Source: Bacteroidaceae bacterium (GTDB lineage: Bacteria > Bacteroidota > Bacteroidia > Bacteroidales > Bacteroidaceae). From it: DNA of 20,920 nucleotides. Position 1 is the first letter of the stretch; each line of letters begins with the position of its first letter. Under the pieces are notes generated by a model. That model saw only the letters and a program-made list of their open reading frames with translations. It made no database searches and had not been told where the DNA came from. Positions 13,681 through 20,920 of the stretch are shown one piece after another. The stretch is taken from assembly GCA_900768625.1 (NCBI GenBank), contig CAAGDO010000055.1, positions 1-20,920 on the forward strand. The letters are read 5' to 3'. The translations under genes were made by a program, and so were the position numbers.

Positions 13681-13688
13681 CAAAGTTG
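13681..13688 (-). promoter_or_regulatory. Possible -7 element for the lyase/beta-helix operon
   Basis: On the minus strand the sequence is CAACTTTG, one change from TAnnTTTG, followed by the frequent GC. This gives a leader of nearly 400 nt containing the hairpins described at 13385-13498. No clear -33 element is seen. Confidence 0.35.
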
Positions 13689-13825
13689 CGACAACGGATG
13701 ATTTCAGTTGTCACTGTGTGATCCTAAACTGCCAGCCGTTATCGTTCCATGTCTCTTTTGAGACGATTACAACACCTGTTTGTCACAATTTATGCACTTC
13801 TGGAATGAAGATTGGGGAAAATTCG

Positions 13826-13833
13826 TACCTTTG
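13826..13833 (+). promoter_or_regulatory. -7 promoter element of the regulator gene
   Basis: TACCTTTG matches TAnnTTTG exactly, and GC-A follows as in many Bacteroidota promoters. It lies 33 nt before the start codon of the sensor/AraC gene. The -33 element is weak. Confidence 0.6.
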
Positions 13834-13866
13834 CAACCTTAAAAAGACTTTCAAATAGGGAGATGT

Positions 13867-16074
13867 ATGAAGAGAACCATCGCATTTCTGATTGCATGGT
13901 TGTGCTTTGGTATTGCCAAAGCACAAGTCAAGCATTACACAGTGAAAGACGGCCTGCAGACAAATGAGGTGCGTCAGGTCATTGAACTTCCCAATGGTCA
14001 GGTGTTTGTGAATTGCGAGGGTGCGTTCGACCTGTTCGACGGACATTCCTTTCATGAAGTGCCATGCGACCGCAGCCGCTCCTACAGACTTAGCCGTTAT
14101 AAGGGGTATTTTCACCTGTGGCAAGGCGATTCCCTGCTGTGGCTCCGTGACTATTATCGTCTGTATCTTTTTGATGCACGCACACTCAGCTTCCGATATG
14201 ACATCGGGAAACGCCTGTCAGCCAATAAGGGGTTGAAGCGGATGTCAGAGGGAAACAGCGCCTACGAATCCCCCGACAGCCGATGGCAGAAAATGGCTGA
14301 CAGCATTGGTGCAGGTTCCCGCTTGGCTCATGTGTTGACCGACCGTCAAGGCGGATTGTGGTTCGGCACGCAGACCAACGGGTTGTTCTATATCTGCCCA
14401 CCACGGCCTAAGGCTCAGTTCATCGCCTCCGATGATACGCTTCGGCGGATGGCCTGCGGTATGACCGATAGGCTTGGACGTACATGGCTATGCACAGCTG
14501 AAGGATTGGAGTGTCATGATCATGGGCAAGTGACGTACTATACGCAGAAGAATGTCTCAGGGTTCCTCCATAACCGCATGATTTTCATAACCGAGTTGAA
14601 GGATGGCCGTTTGCTCCTTTGCAATCTCGCCCATTATTTGGGTTATTTCTATCCTGAGAAACATGAGTTTCAGCCGCTCAACAAAGCTTTGCCCGAGCTG
14701 GAAAACTACCGGATGTTGGTGGGTGCATGCCCCTTGGATAACAACAAGGTGGCTGTCTATTCCCAAAACGGGGCCTTTGTGCTCGACACACAAAAAAATC
14801 GCATAGAGCCGTTCAAACCTGCAGAAAGGATTGCGAAGTTTTCCGATAAGTATAACTGTATGCTCATGAAATCCGGAGATCGTCAGCTTTGGATTGGTAC
14901 ACAAAACGGGCTTTTCATTGCCAATGGGGAAAATGTGAAGCACTTGTCAACAGCAAAGGGCTTGGCCAACACTTGCATCCGCAGTCTGGTGGAGGACGGC
15001 AAAGGGAATGTCTGGGTTGGTACTGCTGCCGGTATCTCCCGGGTGTCAAGTGATTTCTGTATAACAAACTTCAGTCTATTCGATGGCTGTCCATCCGTTT
15101 CACTAAACGAACGGGCTGCCTGCCGGCTGGGCAACGGTCGTCTTGTGTTTGCCTGTGACGGTGGACTTGCCCTGTTTCATCCCGAATGGTTCAACAATGG
15201 GGAAAAGCCCATGCCTGTCATTTTGACTGCCATTGAAGTCAATGGCGAATCCGCCTCCCAATATTTGTCACTCAGCACTTTCCGGCTGGCATACAACCAA
15301 GACGATATCGCCTTTCGTTTCTCAGCTCTTAACTATGCTTCCCCCGAACAAACCCAGTACCGCTATCGGTTGAAAGGGATTGACCACAACTGGACTCAGG
15401 AACTTGGTGACGATGGGCAGGTCACAGCCCGCTACAATTCGCTTCCGCCAGGCAACTACACATTGGAGGCACAGGCATCCATCGGCGGTGGAGACTGGGG
15501 CAAACCTTTGACATTGAGTTTTACCATTTTGCCGCCGTGGTGGCTCACATGGTGGGCAAAGATGGGATACGGGCTCATGGCCCTCATCGTACTCGCCACA
15601 CTGATCGCCCTCTACCTGAAGCGGAAGAATGCCCAGCTGGAGCGAGAGAACGAAGCCAAGGTGAACCGTCTCTTTGAATTGCGCGAGGAAGCTCGTCATC
15701 AGTTTGCCGAGAACGTCAACATCGACCCTGACAAAATCGGTATCAACAAGGAGGAAGAAGAACTCGTGGCCAAACTGATGAAAGCCATTGAGAAGAATAT
15801 GGATAATACTGACTACACAGTAGATCAGCTGGCCTCTGACGTGGCATTAAGCCGTTCCAAGCTTTACCGTTGTACAAAGTCCATGCTCGGCATCACGCCT
15901 AACGACTTCCTGCGCAACGTCCGCCTGAAACATGCAGCCCATCTGCTAGGCAACACCAATATGCCCATCAACCAGATTGCCCTTAGTGTGGGATTCCAAT
16001 CACCCCGCTATTTCAGCCGGTACTTCAGTAAAATGTTCGGTGTCACACCATCGGAATACAGGGAGCCAAAGTAA
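13867..16074 (+). CDS. Membrane-tethered sensor/AraC-type transcription regulator
   Basis: This 735-residue regulator has a signal peptide (1-20). A periplasmic beta-propeller-like sensor contains Reg_prop-type motifs at about residues 162 ('GGLWFGTQTNGLFY'), 338 ('LWIGTQNGLFI') and 378 ('GNVWVGTAAGIS'). A Y_Y_Y domain covers about 477-550 ('YRYRLKGIDHNW...LPPGNYTLEAQA'), one transmembrane helix about 556-583, and a short coiled linker about 585-635. The AraC-type double helix-turn-helix covers about 640-733 ('TVDQLASDVALSRSKLYR' and 'INQIALSVGFQSPRYFSRYF'). It lacks the histidine kinase and receiver domains of hybrid two-component regulators, which often exceed 1300 residues, so ligand binding must be passed directly across the membrane to DNA. 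It is divergent from the lyase gene and probably activates the two-enzyme operon when a glycan fragment binds. The start at 13867 lies 33 nt after a good -7 element. Confidence 0.87.
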   Translation: MKRTIAFLIAWLCFGIAKAQVKHYTVKDGLQTNEVRQVIELPNGQVFVNCEGAFDLFDGHSFHEVPCDRSRSYRLSRYKGYFHLWQGDSLLWLRDYYRLYLFDARTLSFRYDIGKRLSANKGLKRMSEGNSAYESPDSRWQKMADSIGAGSRLAHVLTDRQGGLWFGTQTNGLFYICPPRPKAQFIASDDTLRRMACGMTDRLGRTWLCTAEGLECHDHGQVTYYTQKNVSGFLHNRMIFITELKDGRLLLCNLAHYLGYFYPEKHEFQPLNKALPELENYRMLVGACPLDNNKVAVYSQNGAFVLDTQKNRIEPFKPAERIAKFSDKYNCMLMKSGDRQLWIGTQNGLFIANGENVKHLSTAKGLANTCIRSLVEDGKGNVWVGTAAGISRVSSDFCITNFSLFDGCPSVSLNERAACRLGNGRLVFACDGGLALFHPEWFNNGEKPMPVILTAIEVNGESASQYLSLSTFRLAYNQDDIAFRFSALNYASPEQTQYRYRLKGIDHNWTQELGDDGQVTARYNSLPPGNYTLEAQASIGGGDWGKPLTLSFTILPPWWLTWWAKMGYGLMALIVLATLIALYLKRKNAQLERENEAKVNRLFELREEARHQFAENVNIDPDKIGINKEEEELVAKLMKAIEKNMDNTDYTVDQLASDVALSRSKLYRCTKSMLGITPNDFLRNVRLKHAAHLLGNTNMPINQIALSVGFQSPRYFSRYFSKMFGVTPSEYREPK

Positions 16075-16117
16075 GCGGTATTCCGTTCGATGATAAGTAG
16101 GTGTCCAAAATTGTTTT

Positions 16118-16143
16118 ATAGTCAAAAAGAAATGGTTTGAGAA
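16118..16143 (+). repeat. 26-bp inverted copy of the 60-bp repeat end
   Basis: This is the reverse complement of 16409-16434 with 24 of 26 matches. Just upstream, TAAGTAGGTGTCCAAAAT (16094-16111) resembles the 18-bp end of the MITE-like elements. The two arms enclose REP-like copy 3. Confidence 0.65.
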
Positions 16144-16197
16144 TCAAGCAAACGGAATTTGAGACTTGATATGGGCATTGACACCATCTCGTTTTGC

Positions 16198-16352
16198 GGG
16201 CGTAGCCATTAATTAACATTCTCCTCCCCAAAGCGTGCTTCAGTACGCTGAGGGGAGAGCGTGCGCAAGCACGCAGCATTGATGGCCATTAATGGCTCAT
16301 TAACGGGAATTAATGTAGAAACCCAGCGTGCGCAGCACGCCCAAGCAAATCC
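16198..16352 (+). repeat. REP-like composite repeat, copy 3
   Basis: It starts with GGGCGTAGCCATTAA, as in copy 2 (about 1049), then a hairpin (CTCCCC... AGCGTGC-TTCA-GTACGCT ...GGGGAG, about 16224-16257). The full core follows (about 16259-16350) with both flanking palindromes and the CCAAGCAAATCC end. It is nearly identical to copy 1 over the core. Confidence 0.85.
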
Positions 16353-16374
16353 AAAACTCAAGTTACTTCTTACT

Positions 16375-16434
16375 ATAACATATCCATCAGATATGAGGAC
16401 TTGAAATTTTCTCAAACCACTTCTGTTTGACTAT
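16375..16434 (+). repeat. 60-bp direct repeat, right copy
   Basis: It matches 8667-8726 at 58 of 60 positions in the same orientation and marks the right edge of the polysaccharide island. From 16435 to about 16530 I see only an AT-rich stretch with an ATGCATA/TATGCAT pair. Confidence 0.8.
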
Positions 16435-16533
16435 GTCATGCGTTTGCTTTCTCCATTCATAGATGCATATTCTGACGCATTGTCGGATTTTTATGCATAA
16501 TTCATGTGTTTTCAGCCGTTGGACTATGAAAAA

Positions 16534-16597
16534 CGGTGTAAAAATACCGCCTTAAAGAGCAATATGTGGTGCAAACGGCAAAAAAGTAGTACTTTTG
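16534..16597 (+). promoter_or_regulatory. Promoter region of the dsbD gene
   Basis: The -7 element TACTTTTG (16590-16597) fits TAnnTTTG. Upstream, CGGTGTAAAAATACCGCC (about 16534-16551) is a palindrome-like motif similar to 1521-1532, at a roughly similar distance from the -7 element. The resulting leader of about 120 nt has a small GACC/GGTC hairpin. Confidence 0.55.
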
Positions 16598-16723
16598 CAC
16601 CTTGGATAGCTTCGCTTGAAGCCTTTGTGGTTTGAGTAGCGTTGTATCCGACAAGACGACGGACCTCAAAACGGGTCTTCTCTATTTGTCCACCCTTGTG
16701 AAAATCAATCCAAAATCATACAA

Positions 16724-18769
16724 ATGAAGAAATTCGTCACAATCATCCTCTTGTGCCTCGTTGCGGCCGTGACGGCTGTGCAGGCGCAGGTGAGTTTCAA
16801 CGTAAGCTACAAGCGCGTGAATCCCACCACCATCGACATTGTCTTCTCGGGTAAGGCTCAGCCCGGATGGCACATCTATTCCACCAACATCGGTGAAGGC
16901 GGTCCCACTCCGGCTTCTTTCAAAGTCGATAAAATCAAGGGCGCCAAACTTAAAGGTGCCCTCAAGGCTGGTCCTGGTGCAAAAACCATGCAGGATCCCA
17001 TCTTCGAGATGCAGGTAAGCTTCTTCGAAGGAAGCGCCACTTTCACGCAGCGCGTGGAACTGCTCGATAAGGACTATCAGTTGGATGGTTATCTCAAATA
17101 TGGAGCATGCAATGACGAGAACTGTCTTCCTCCCACATCTGTAGAGGCTTCGCTGAAGGGTTCTGATGGTCCTGCGCCTACTGCAGAAAGTAAGGCTGAA
17201 GAGGAAAAGGCACAGGCTGCATTGGAAGCGGAAACCACAGTTGCTGACACTGCAGCGGCTGCTTCAGGTGAGGCTCTCGATTCGGCAATGGCTGTGACAG
17301 CTGTTCCCACGGATTCCGCTCAGGTAAAGGCCTGGTGGACGCCGGTCATCAAGGAGTTGAAGACTTTCGGTGACGACAATGGCAATGTCGCTGGAAAAGC
17401 TTGGTATTACATCTTCTTCCTCGGATTCCTCGGTGGACTTGTTGCGCTCTTCACTCCCTGCGTATGGCCCATCATCCCAATGACGGTAAGCTTCTTCCTC
17501 AAGCGTTCGGGAGACCGACGCAAGGGAATCCGCGATGCTGTTACCTACGGCATCAGCATTGTCGTCATTTATGTGGCGCTCGGACTGATCATCACTTCCG
17601 TGTTCGGAGCGAACGCATTGAATGACCTTTCGACCAATGCTGTGTTCAACATCTTGTTCTTCCTTATGCTTGTGGTGTTTGCCGCTAGCTTCTTCGGAGG
17701 ATTTGAAATCACACTCCCCTCTTCATGGGGTGCTGCTGTCGACAATAAGGCCGAGAAGACCACAGGTCTGCTCTCCATCTTCCTCATGGCGTTCACCCTT
17801 TCCCTGGTGAGCTTCTCATGCACTGGTCCCATCATTGGTTTCCTTCTTGTAGAGGTCAGCACATCGGGTGGTTCGGCCCTTGCCCCCACCATCGGTATGT
17901 TGGGCTTTGCCGTAGCATTGGCATTGCCCTTCACGCTCTTTGCCTTGTTCCCCACATGGTTGAAGAGCGCTCCCAAGAGCGGTGGTTGGCTCAACGCCGT
18001 GAAGGTGACGCTCGGCTTCCTCGAACTGGCATTCGCCCTCAAGTTCTTCTCTGTGGCGGACTTGGCTTATGGTTGGCACTTGCTCGACCGCGAAACGTTC
18101 CTCGCCCTTTGGATTGTCATCTTCGCCCTGCTTGGTGTCTATCTTTTGGGTGCCATCAAGTTCCCCCACGACGATGAGGATGAACGTCATACCTCTGTAC
18201 CCCGCTTCTTCCTTGCACTCTGCTCTTTGGCCTTTGCCGTATATATGGTGCCCGGCCTCTGGGGCGCTCCTGTCAAGGCTGTCAGCGCATTTGCTCCCCC
18301 CATTTCCACGCAGGATTTCAACCTCGACCCCGTAAAGATCGAAGCCAAATTCCGCGACTACGAAGCTGGTATGGCTTATGCCCGTCAGACGGGTAAACCC
18401 GTGGTGGTGGACTTCACCGGTCATGGCTGTGTGAACTGTCGTAAGATGGAGTTGGCCGTATGGCACGATGCCAAGGTACGCGACTTGCTGATGAAGGATT
18501 ATGTGCTCATCTCGCTCTACGTCGACGAGAAGGCTCCGCTTCCAGAACCCATCAAGGTGGAAGAAAACGGACAGACCACCACGCTTCGCACCGTGGGCGA
18601 CAAGTGGAGCTACCTTCAGCGCTCTAAATTCGGTGCAAATGCGCAGCCCTTCTATGTGTTGGTCGACAATGAGGGTAATCCTTTGAATTCATCTTATTCC
18701 TACGATGAAAATGTGGACAAGTTCGTGAAGTTCCTTAAGACCGGACTTGAAAACTACAACAAGAACTAA
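16724..18769 (+). CDS. dsbD: Thiol:disulfide interchange protein DsbD
   Basis: This 681-residue protein carries electrons from cytoplasmic thioredoxin across the inner membrane to periplasmic or exported thiol proteins. Signal peptide 1-22. The N-terminal DsbD alpha-type domain (about 23-145) has the redox pair Cys129/Cys134 in 'ACNDENC'. An Ala/Glu-rich linker (about 146-205) follows. The membrane domain (about 225-510) has the two conserved cysteines Cys246 ('FTPCVWP') and Cys366 ('SFSCTGP'). The C-terminal thioredoxin-like gamma domain (about 540-681) has Cys569 and Cys572 in 'GHGCVNCRKME'. All six redox cysteines are present, so the relay should be complete. The length is somewhat above the E. 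coli protein because of the linker. It is monocistronic, with its own promoter and a strong terminator. Confidence in the family is high. Confidence 0.95.
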   Translation: MKKFVTIILLCLVAAVTAVQAQVSFNVSYKRVNPTTIDIVFSGKAQPGWHIYSTNIGEGGPTPASFKVDKIKGAKLKGALKAGPGAKTMQDPIFEMQVSFFEGSATFTQRVELLDKDYQLDGYLKYGACNDENCLPPTSVEASLKGSDGPAPTAESKAEEEKAQAALEAETTVADTAAAASGEALDSAMAVTAVPTDSAQVKAWWTPVIKELKTFGDDNGNVAGKAWYYIFFLGFLGGLVALFTPCVWPIIPMTVSFFLKRSGDRRKGIRDAVTYGISIVVIYVALGLIITSVFGANALNDLSTNAVFNILFFLMLVVFAASFFGGFEITLPSSWGAAVDNKAEKTTGLLSIFLMAFTLSLVSFSCTGPIIGFLLVEVSTSGGSALAPTIGMLGFAVALALPFTLFALFPTWLKSAPKSGGWLNAVKVTLGFLELAFALKFFSVADLAYGWHLLDRETFLALWIVIFALLGVYLLGAIKFPHDDEDERHTSVPRFFLALCSLAFAVYMVPGLWGAPVKAVSAFAPPISTQDFNLDPVKIEAKFRDYEAGMAYARQTGKPVVVDFTGHGCVNCRKMELAVWHDAKVRDLLMKDYVLISLYVDEKAPLPEPIKVEENGQTTTLRTVGDKWSYLQRSKFGANAQPFYVLVDNEGNPLNSSYSYDENVDKFVKFLKTGLENYNKN

Positions 18770-18808
18770 TCCAGCGGCTTGGATATCTGAATTCCAAACC
18801 TTGACCCA

Positions 18809-18857
18809 GAATCCCACGAATGAGGAATCCTTTCCTTGTTCGTGGGATTCGTTTTTT
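18809..18857 (+). terminator. Intrinsic terminator after dsbD
   Basis: GAATCCCACGAA (18809-18820) pairs perfectly with TTCGTGGGATTC (18839-18850), followed by GTTTTTT (18851-18857). It lies 39 nt after the stop codon. Confidence 0.9.
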
Positions 18858-18958
18858 GCATGGGATAATCCTGTATTTTCCATCCTTTCTATATAGGTCA
18901 ATAAGGAATAATATTTGATTTATACATTAATATGCGCGCTGTATACAGAAAGTCATCG

Positions 18959-19004
18959 TAATTTTGCAGCCATTATTCATATGTTGCGCGGCTTGATAGC
19001 CGCG
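18959..19004 (+). promoter_or_regulatory. Promoter and leader hairpin of the antiporter gene
   Basis: The -7 element TAATTTTG (18959-18966) fits the Bacteroidota consensus. In the leader, CGCGGC (18987-18992), loop TTGATA and GCCGCG (18999-19004) form a stable small hairpin about 70 nt before the start codon. The stretch from 18858 to 18958 is AT-rich without other recognisable sites. Confidence 0.5.
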
Positions 19005-19073
19005 TTAGGCGTATTTTAGCCCTTGTGAAGAAGGGGGGAATGCTCCGTATAAAACAAAAACTGACTTAGCTGT

Positions 19074-20513
19074 ATGAAGAAAAAGATCAAACCTTCGCCC
19101 TTCCTGTCCATTCTGCCTCTTGTGTTGCTTGTCACTATGCTTGTGTGTGTTATCCGCTCATTCGGTAGTGATGCTCTGGGCGGAGCCAGTCAGGTCGTAC
19201 TCTTGCTGGCATCAGGTTGCTGTGTGGCCATTGGTATGTTACGTCTTCATGTGCCTTGGCGAGATTTCGAACGCGCCATTATTCATAATGTGGGAAGCGT
19301 GACGACGGCAATCATCATTCTTTTGCTCATCGGAGCTTTGGGCGGAACGTGGATGCTGAGTGGCGTCGTGCCTTCATTGATCTATTATGGTTTGCAGATC
19401 ATCCGTCCCGAGGTGTTTCTGGTTGCCAGTTGTGTGATATCTGCCTTGGTCAGTGTGATGACGGGAAGTTCGTGGACCACTATCGCCACCATCGGTATTG
19501 CGCTGATGGGTATTGGGCAGGCATTCGGATTCCACGAAGGCTGGATTGCGGGCGCCATTATCAGCGGAGCCTATTTCGGTGATAAGATTTCCCCCTTGTC
19601 TGACACCACCGTGTTGGCCTCCAGTGCAGCGGAAGTGACACTTTTCACCCATATCCGATATATGCTCATCACGACCCTACCCTCCTTCGTTGTGGCTTTG
19701 GTGGTATTTTCCATAGCCGGATGGGGCACAGCGGGAGTGACGGACCATCAAGTTGATGCTTTCGCCTATGCTTTGAACGTGCGTTTTTGCATCACGCCCT
19801 GGTTGCTTCTCGTTCCAATCATCACAGGTCTGCTTATAGCGCGTCGAGTGCCATCCATTATCACCCTTTTTCTCTCTGTGCTGATGGCTTTAGGAGCAGC
19901 TTTGATTTTTCAGCGTCCCGTCTTGGAAGAGATTGCTGAGGGCGATGTGTTCCGTGGGGCCATGTTGAGCGTATATGGCAGCACGGCGTTGTCCACAGCA
20001 GATGCAACTCTTTCCAATCTCGTAGCTACTCGAGGAATGGCTGGCATGATGGGTACCATTTGGCTTATTTTGTGTGCCATGTGCTTTGGGGGTACCATGC
20101 AGGCGGGCGGTATGGTGCGAGGAATCACACGTATGTTGGTGGGCGCCGTGAGAGGGCGTATTTCTTTGGTGGGTGCTACGGTATGTTCCGGGCTTATGCT
20201 TAATCTGGCCATTGCAGATCAATATCTGTGTATTCTGCTCAATGCCAATTTGCTCAAGCGTATCTACGATGTGAAGGGTTACGAACGTCGTTTGTTGAGT
20301 CGTACCACGGAGGATTCCGTGACGGTGACGTCCGTGCTCGTGCCGTGGAACACTTGCGGTATGACGCAGAGCACGGTGCTTGGGGTGAGCACTTTCACCT
20401 ATTTGCCCTACTGCATCTTCAATCTTCTTAGTCCCGTCATGAGCATCATTATAGCGGCCATTGGCTACCGAATTTATCCGAGAAGAAACAAAGTCGTTCA
20501 TCCTGTGTCGTGA
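19074..20513 (+). CDS. nhaC: NhaC-family Na+/H+ antiporter
   Basis: This 479-residue inner-membrane transporter has about 11-12 hydrophobic segments and the usual family length. Family signatures are 'SVMTGSSWTTIATIGIALMGIG', 'WIAGAIISGAYFGDKISPLSDTTVLA' (charged and polar residues in the transport core) and, near the C-terminus, 'EDSVTVTSVLVPWNTCGM'. Members exchange Na+ for H+; some relatives exchange amino acid-like substrates such as malate/lactate, so the ion call is family-level. The start at 19074 has a basic N-terminus (MKKKIKPSP) directly before the first membrane segment. It has its own promoter and is followed after 67 nt by a 44-bp perfect palindrome. Nothing in context links it to the polysaccharide genes. 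Confidence 0.88.
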   Translation: MKKKIKPSPFLSILPLVLLVTMLVCVIRSFGSDALGGASQVVLLLASGCCVAIGMLRLHVPWRDFERAIIHNVGSVTTAIIILLLIGALGGTWMLSGVVPSLIYYGLQIIRPEVFLVASCVISALVSVMTGSSWTTIATIGIALMGIGQAFGFHEGWIAGAIISGAYFGDKISPLSDTTVLASSAAEVTLFTHIRYMLITTLPSFVVALVVFSIAGWGTAGVTDHQVDAFAYALNVRFCITPWLLLVPIITGLLIARRVPSIITLFLSVLMALGAALIFQRPVLEEIAEGDVFRGAMLSVYGSTALSTADATLSNLVATRGMAGMMGTIWLILCAMCFGGTMQAGGMVRGITRMLVGAVRGRISLVGATVCSGLMLNLAIADQYLCILLNANLLKRIYDVKGYERRLLSRTTEDSVTVTSVLVPWNTCGMTQSTVLGVSTFTYLPYCIFNLLSPVMSIIIAAIGYRIYPRRNKVVHPVS

Positions 20514-20580
20514 TAAATCTGATGTACAAGTTTTTTTGTCGCTCTAAACGGAAAGTCGTCGCGAGCCCCTGGCAAAGTCG

Positions 20581-20624
20581 TCTCACACCATTTGATGTGA
20601 GCGCTCACATCAAATGGTGTGAGA
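20581..20624 (+). repeat. 44-bp perfect palindrome
   Basis: The left half (20581-20602, TCTCACACCATTTGATGTGA then GC) is exactly the reverse complement of the right half (20603-20624), with no spacer. It lies 67 bp after the antiporter stop codon. No T run follows, so a simple terminator is not the obvious reading. Confidence 0.9.
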
Positions 20625-20920
20625 TAACTTGGAACGCATTTTCGGGCGACAAGCTCAAGGGAAAGGTGGAAAATGGCAGGGAAACACGTAAAAGGACTGG
20701 GTGTACTATATATTATATATAGGGTGTGCGTAGTTCTGGTCGGGAAAGGTCATGCCGAATCAGGCGCAGCTCTGAATATGCTGGCGGATGATGCGCCCAT
20801 TACGCGTTCCCTTTGCCCCCGCGCCCCATTTTTTCGTCCCAAAACATGTTCTGCAGCATGTTTCGCAAAGTTTTAACGCGCAAAGCTTGGCCAAACCGAT
20901 GATAACCCCCATCTTTGCGC
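20625..20920 (+). other. Non-coding end of the window with a possible downstream promoter
   Basis: No convincing gene is seen. There is a 17-bp AT palindrome (CTATATATTATATATAG, 20706-20722), an ACATG/CATGT pair near 20844-20861, and near the end CATCTTTG (20910-20917), a near match to the -7 promoter element. A plus-strand gene probably starts just outside the window. Confidence 0.4.

Noticed and set aside
16598..16723. Riboswitch in the dsbD leader
   Set aside because: Only a short GACC/GGTC hairpin is visible and no known aptamer pattern was recognised.
19890..20501. Minus-strand reading frame of 203 codons in the antiporter gene
   Set aside because: It is antisense to the well-supported antiporter, with His/Thr-rich low-complexity translation.
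20510..20722. Plus-strand frame of 70 codons after the antiporter (GTG start)
   Set aside because: It reads straight through the 44-bp palindrome and an AT palindrome, has no recognisable features and relies on a GTG start overlapping the nhaC stop.

Overview
The window looks like chromosomal DNA of a Bacteroidales bacterium, most likely of the Prevotella group. The reasons are Bacteroidota-type promoters (TAnnTTTG at -7) ahead of several genes, no Shine-Dalgarno sequences, PCMD-family and calycin-like surface proteins, a sensor/AraC fusion regulator of the type that controls glycan-use genes, and short C-terminal tails ending in 'KGxYxVNxxKVxxK'. No rRNA, tRNA, CRISPR array, transposase or integrase gene was found.

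Layout. 1-1400: a small membrane protein gene (366-995) between copies of a GC-rich palindromic intergenic repeat. 1682-8308: a run of plus-strand genes for exported or surface proteins: a PCMD lipoprotein, an outer-membrane beta-barrel protein, a protein made of three calycin-like repeats, a large PCMD plus calycin-like protein, and a 64-residue protein framed by two related hairpins. An AT-richer YafQ-type toxin-antitoxin pair (2876-3351) interrupts this run. 8448-16434: a carbohydrate-degradation island with many repeats. It holds two minus-strand enzymes, an alginate-lyase-like multidomain protein (10457-13285) and a GH28-like beta-helix protein (8828-10189), and a divergent compact sensor/AraC regulator (13867-16074). 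16724-20513: housekeeping-type genes for a DsbD thiol-disulfide transporter and an NhaC-type antiporter, followed by a 44-bp perfect palindrome.

How the genes may work together (inference). The regulator probably senses a glycan fragment in the periplasm and controls the divergent lyase and beta-helix enzyme, which would act on a uronic-acid-containing polysaccharide. No SusC/SusD transporter pair is present, so this is a partial or orphan utilisation locus. The 1682-8308 genes may form a cell-surface assembly, since two members share the calycin-like repeat and two share the PCMD fold.

Most unusual is the repeat architecture: three full and one partial copies of a REP-like composite repeat; two oppositely oriented MITE-like palindromic elements around the beta-helix gene; a 31-bp inverted repeat around the two-enzyme cassette; a 60-bp direct repeat around the whole island; and the 44-bp palindrome. 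All repeat alignments were made by eye.
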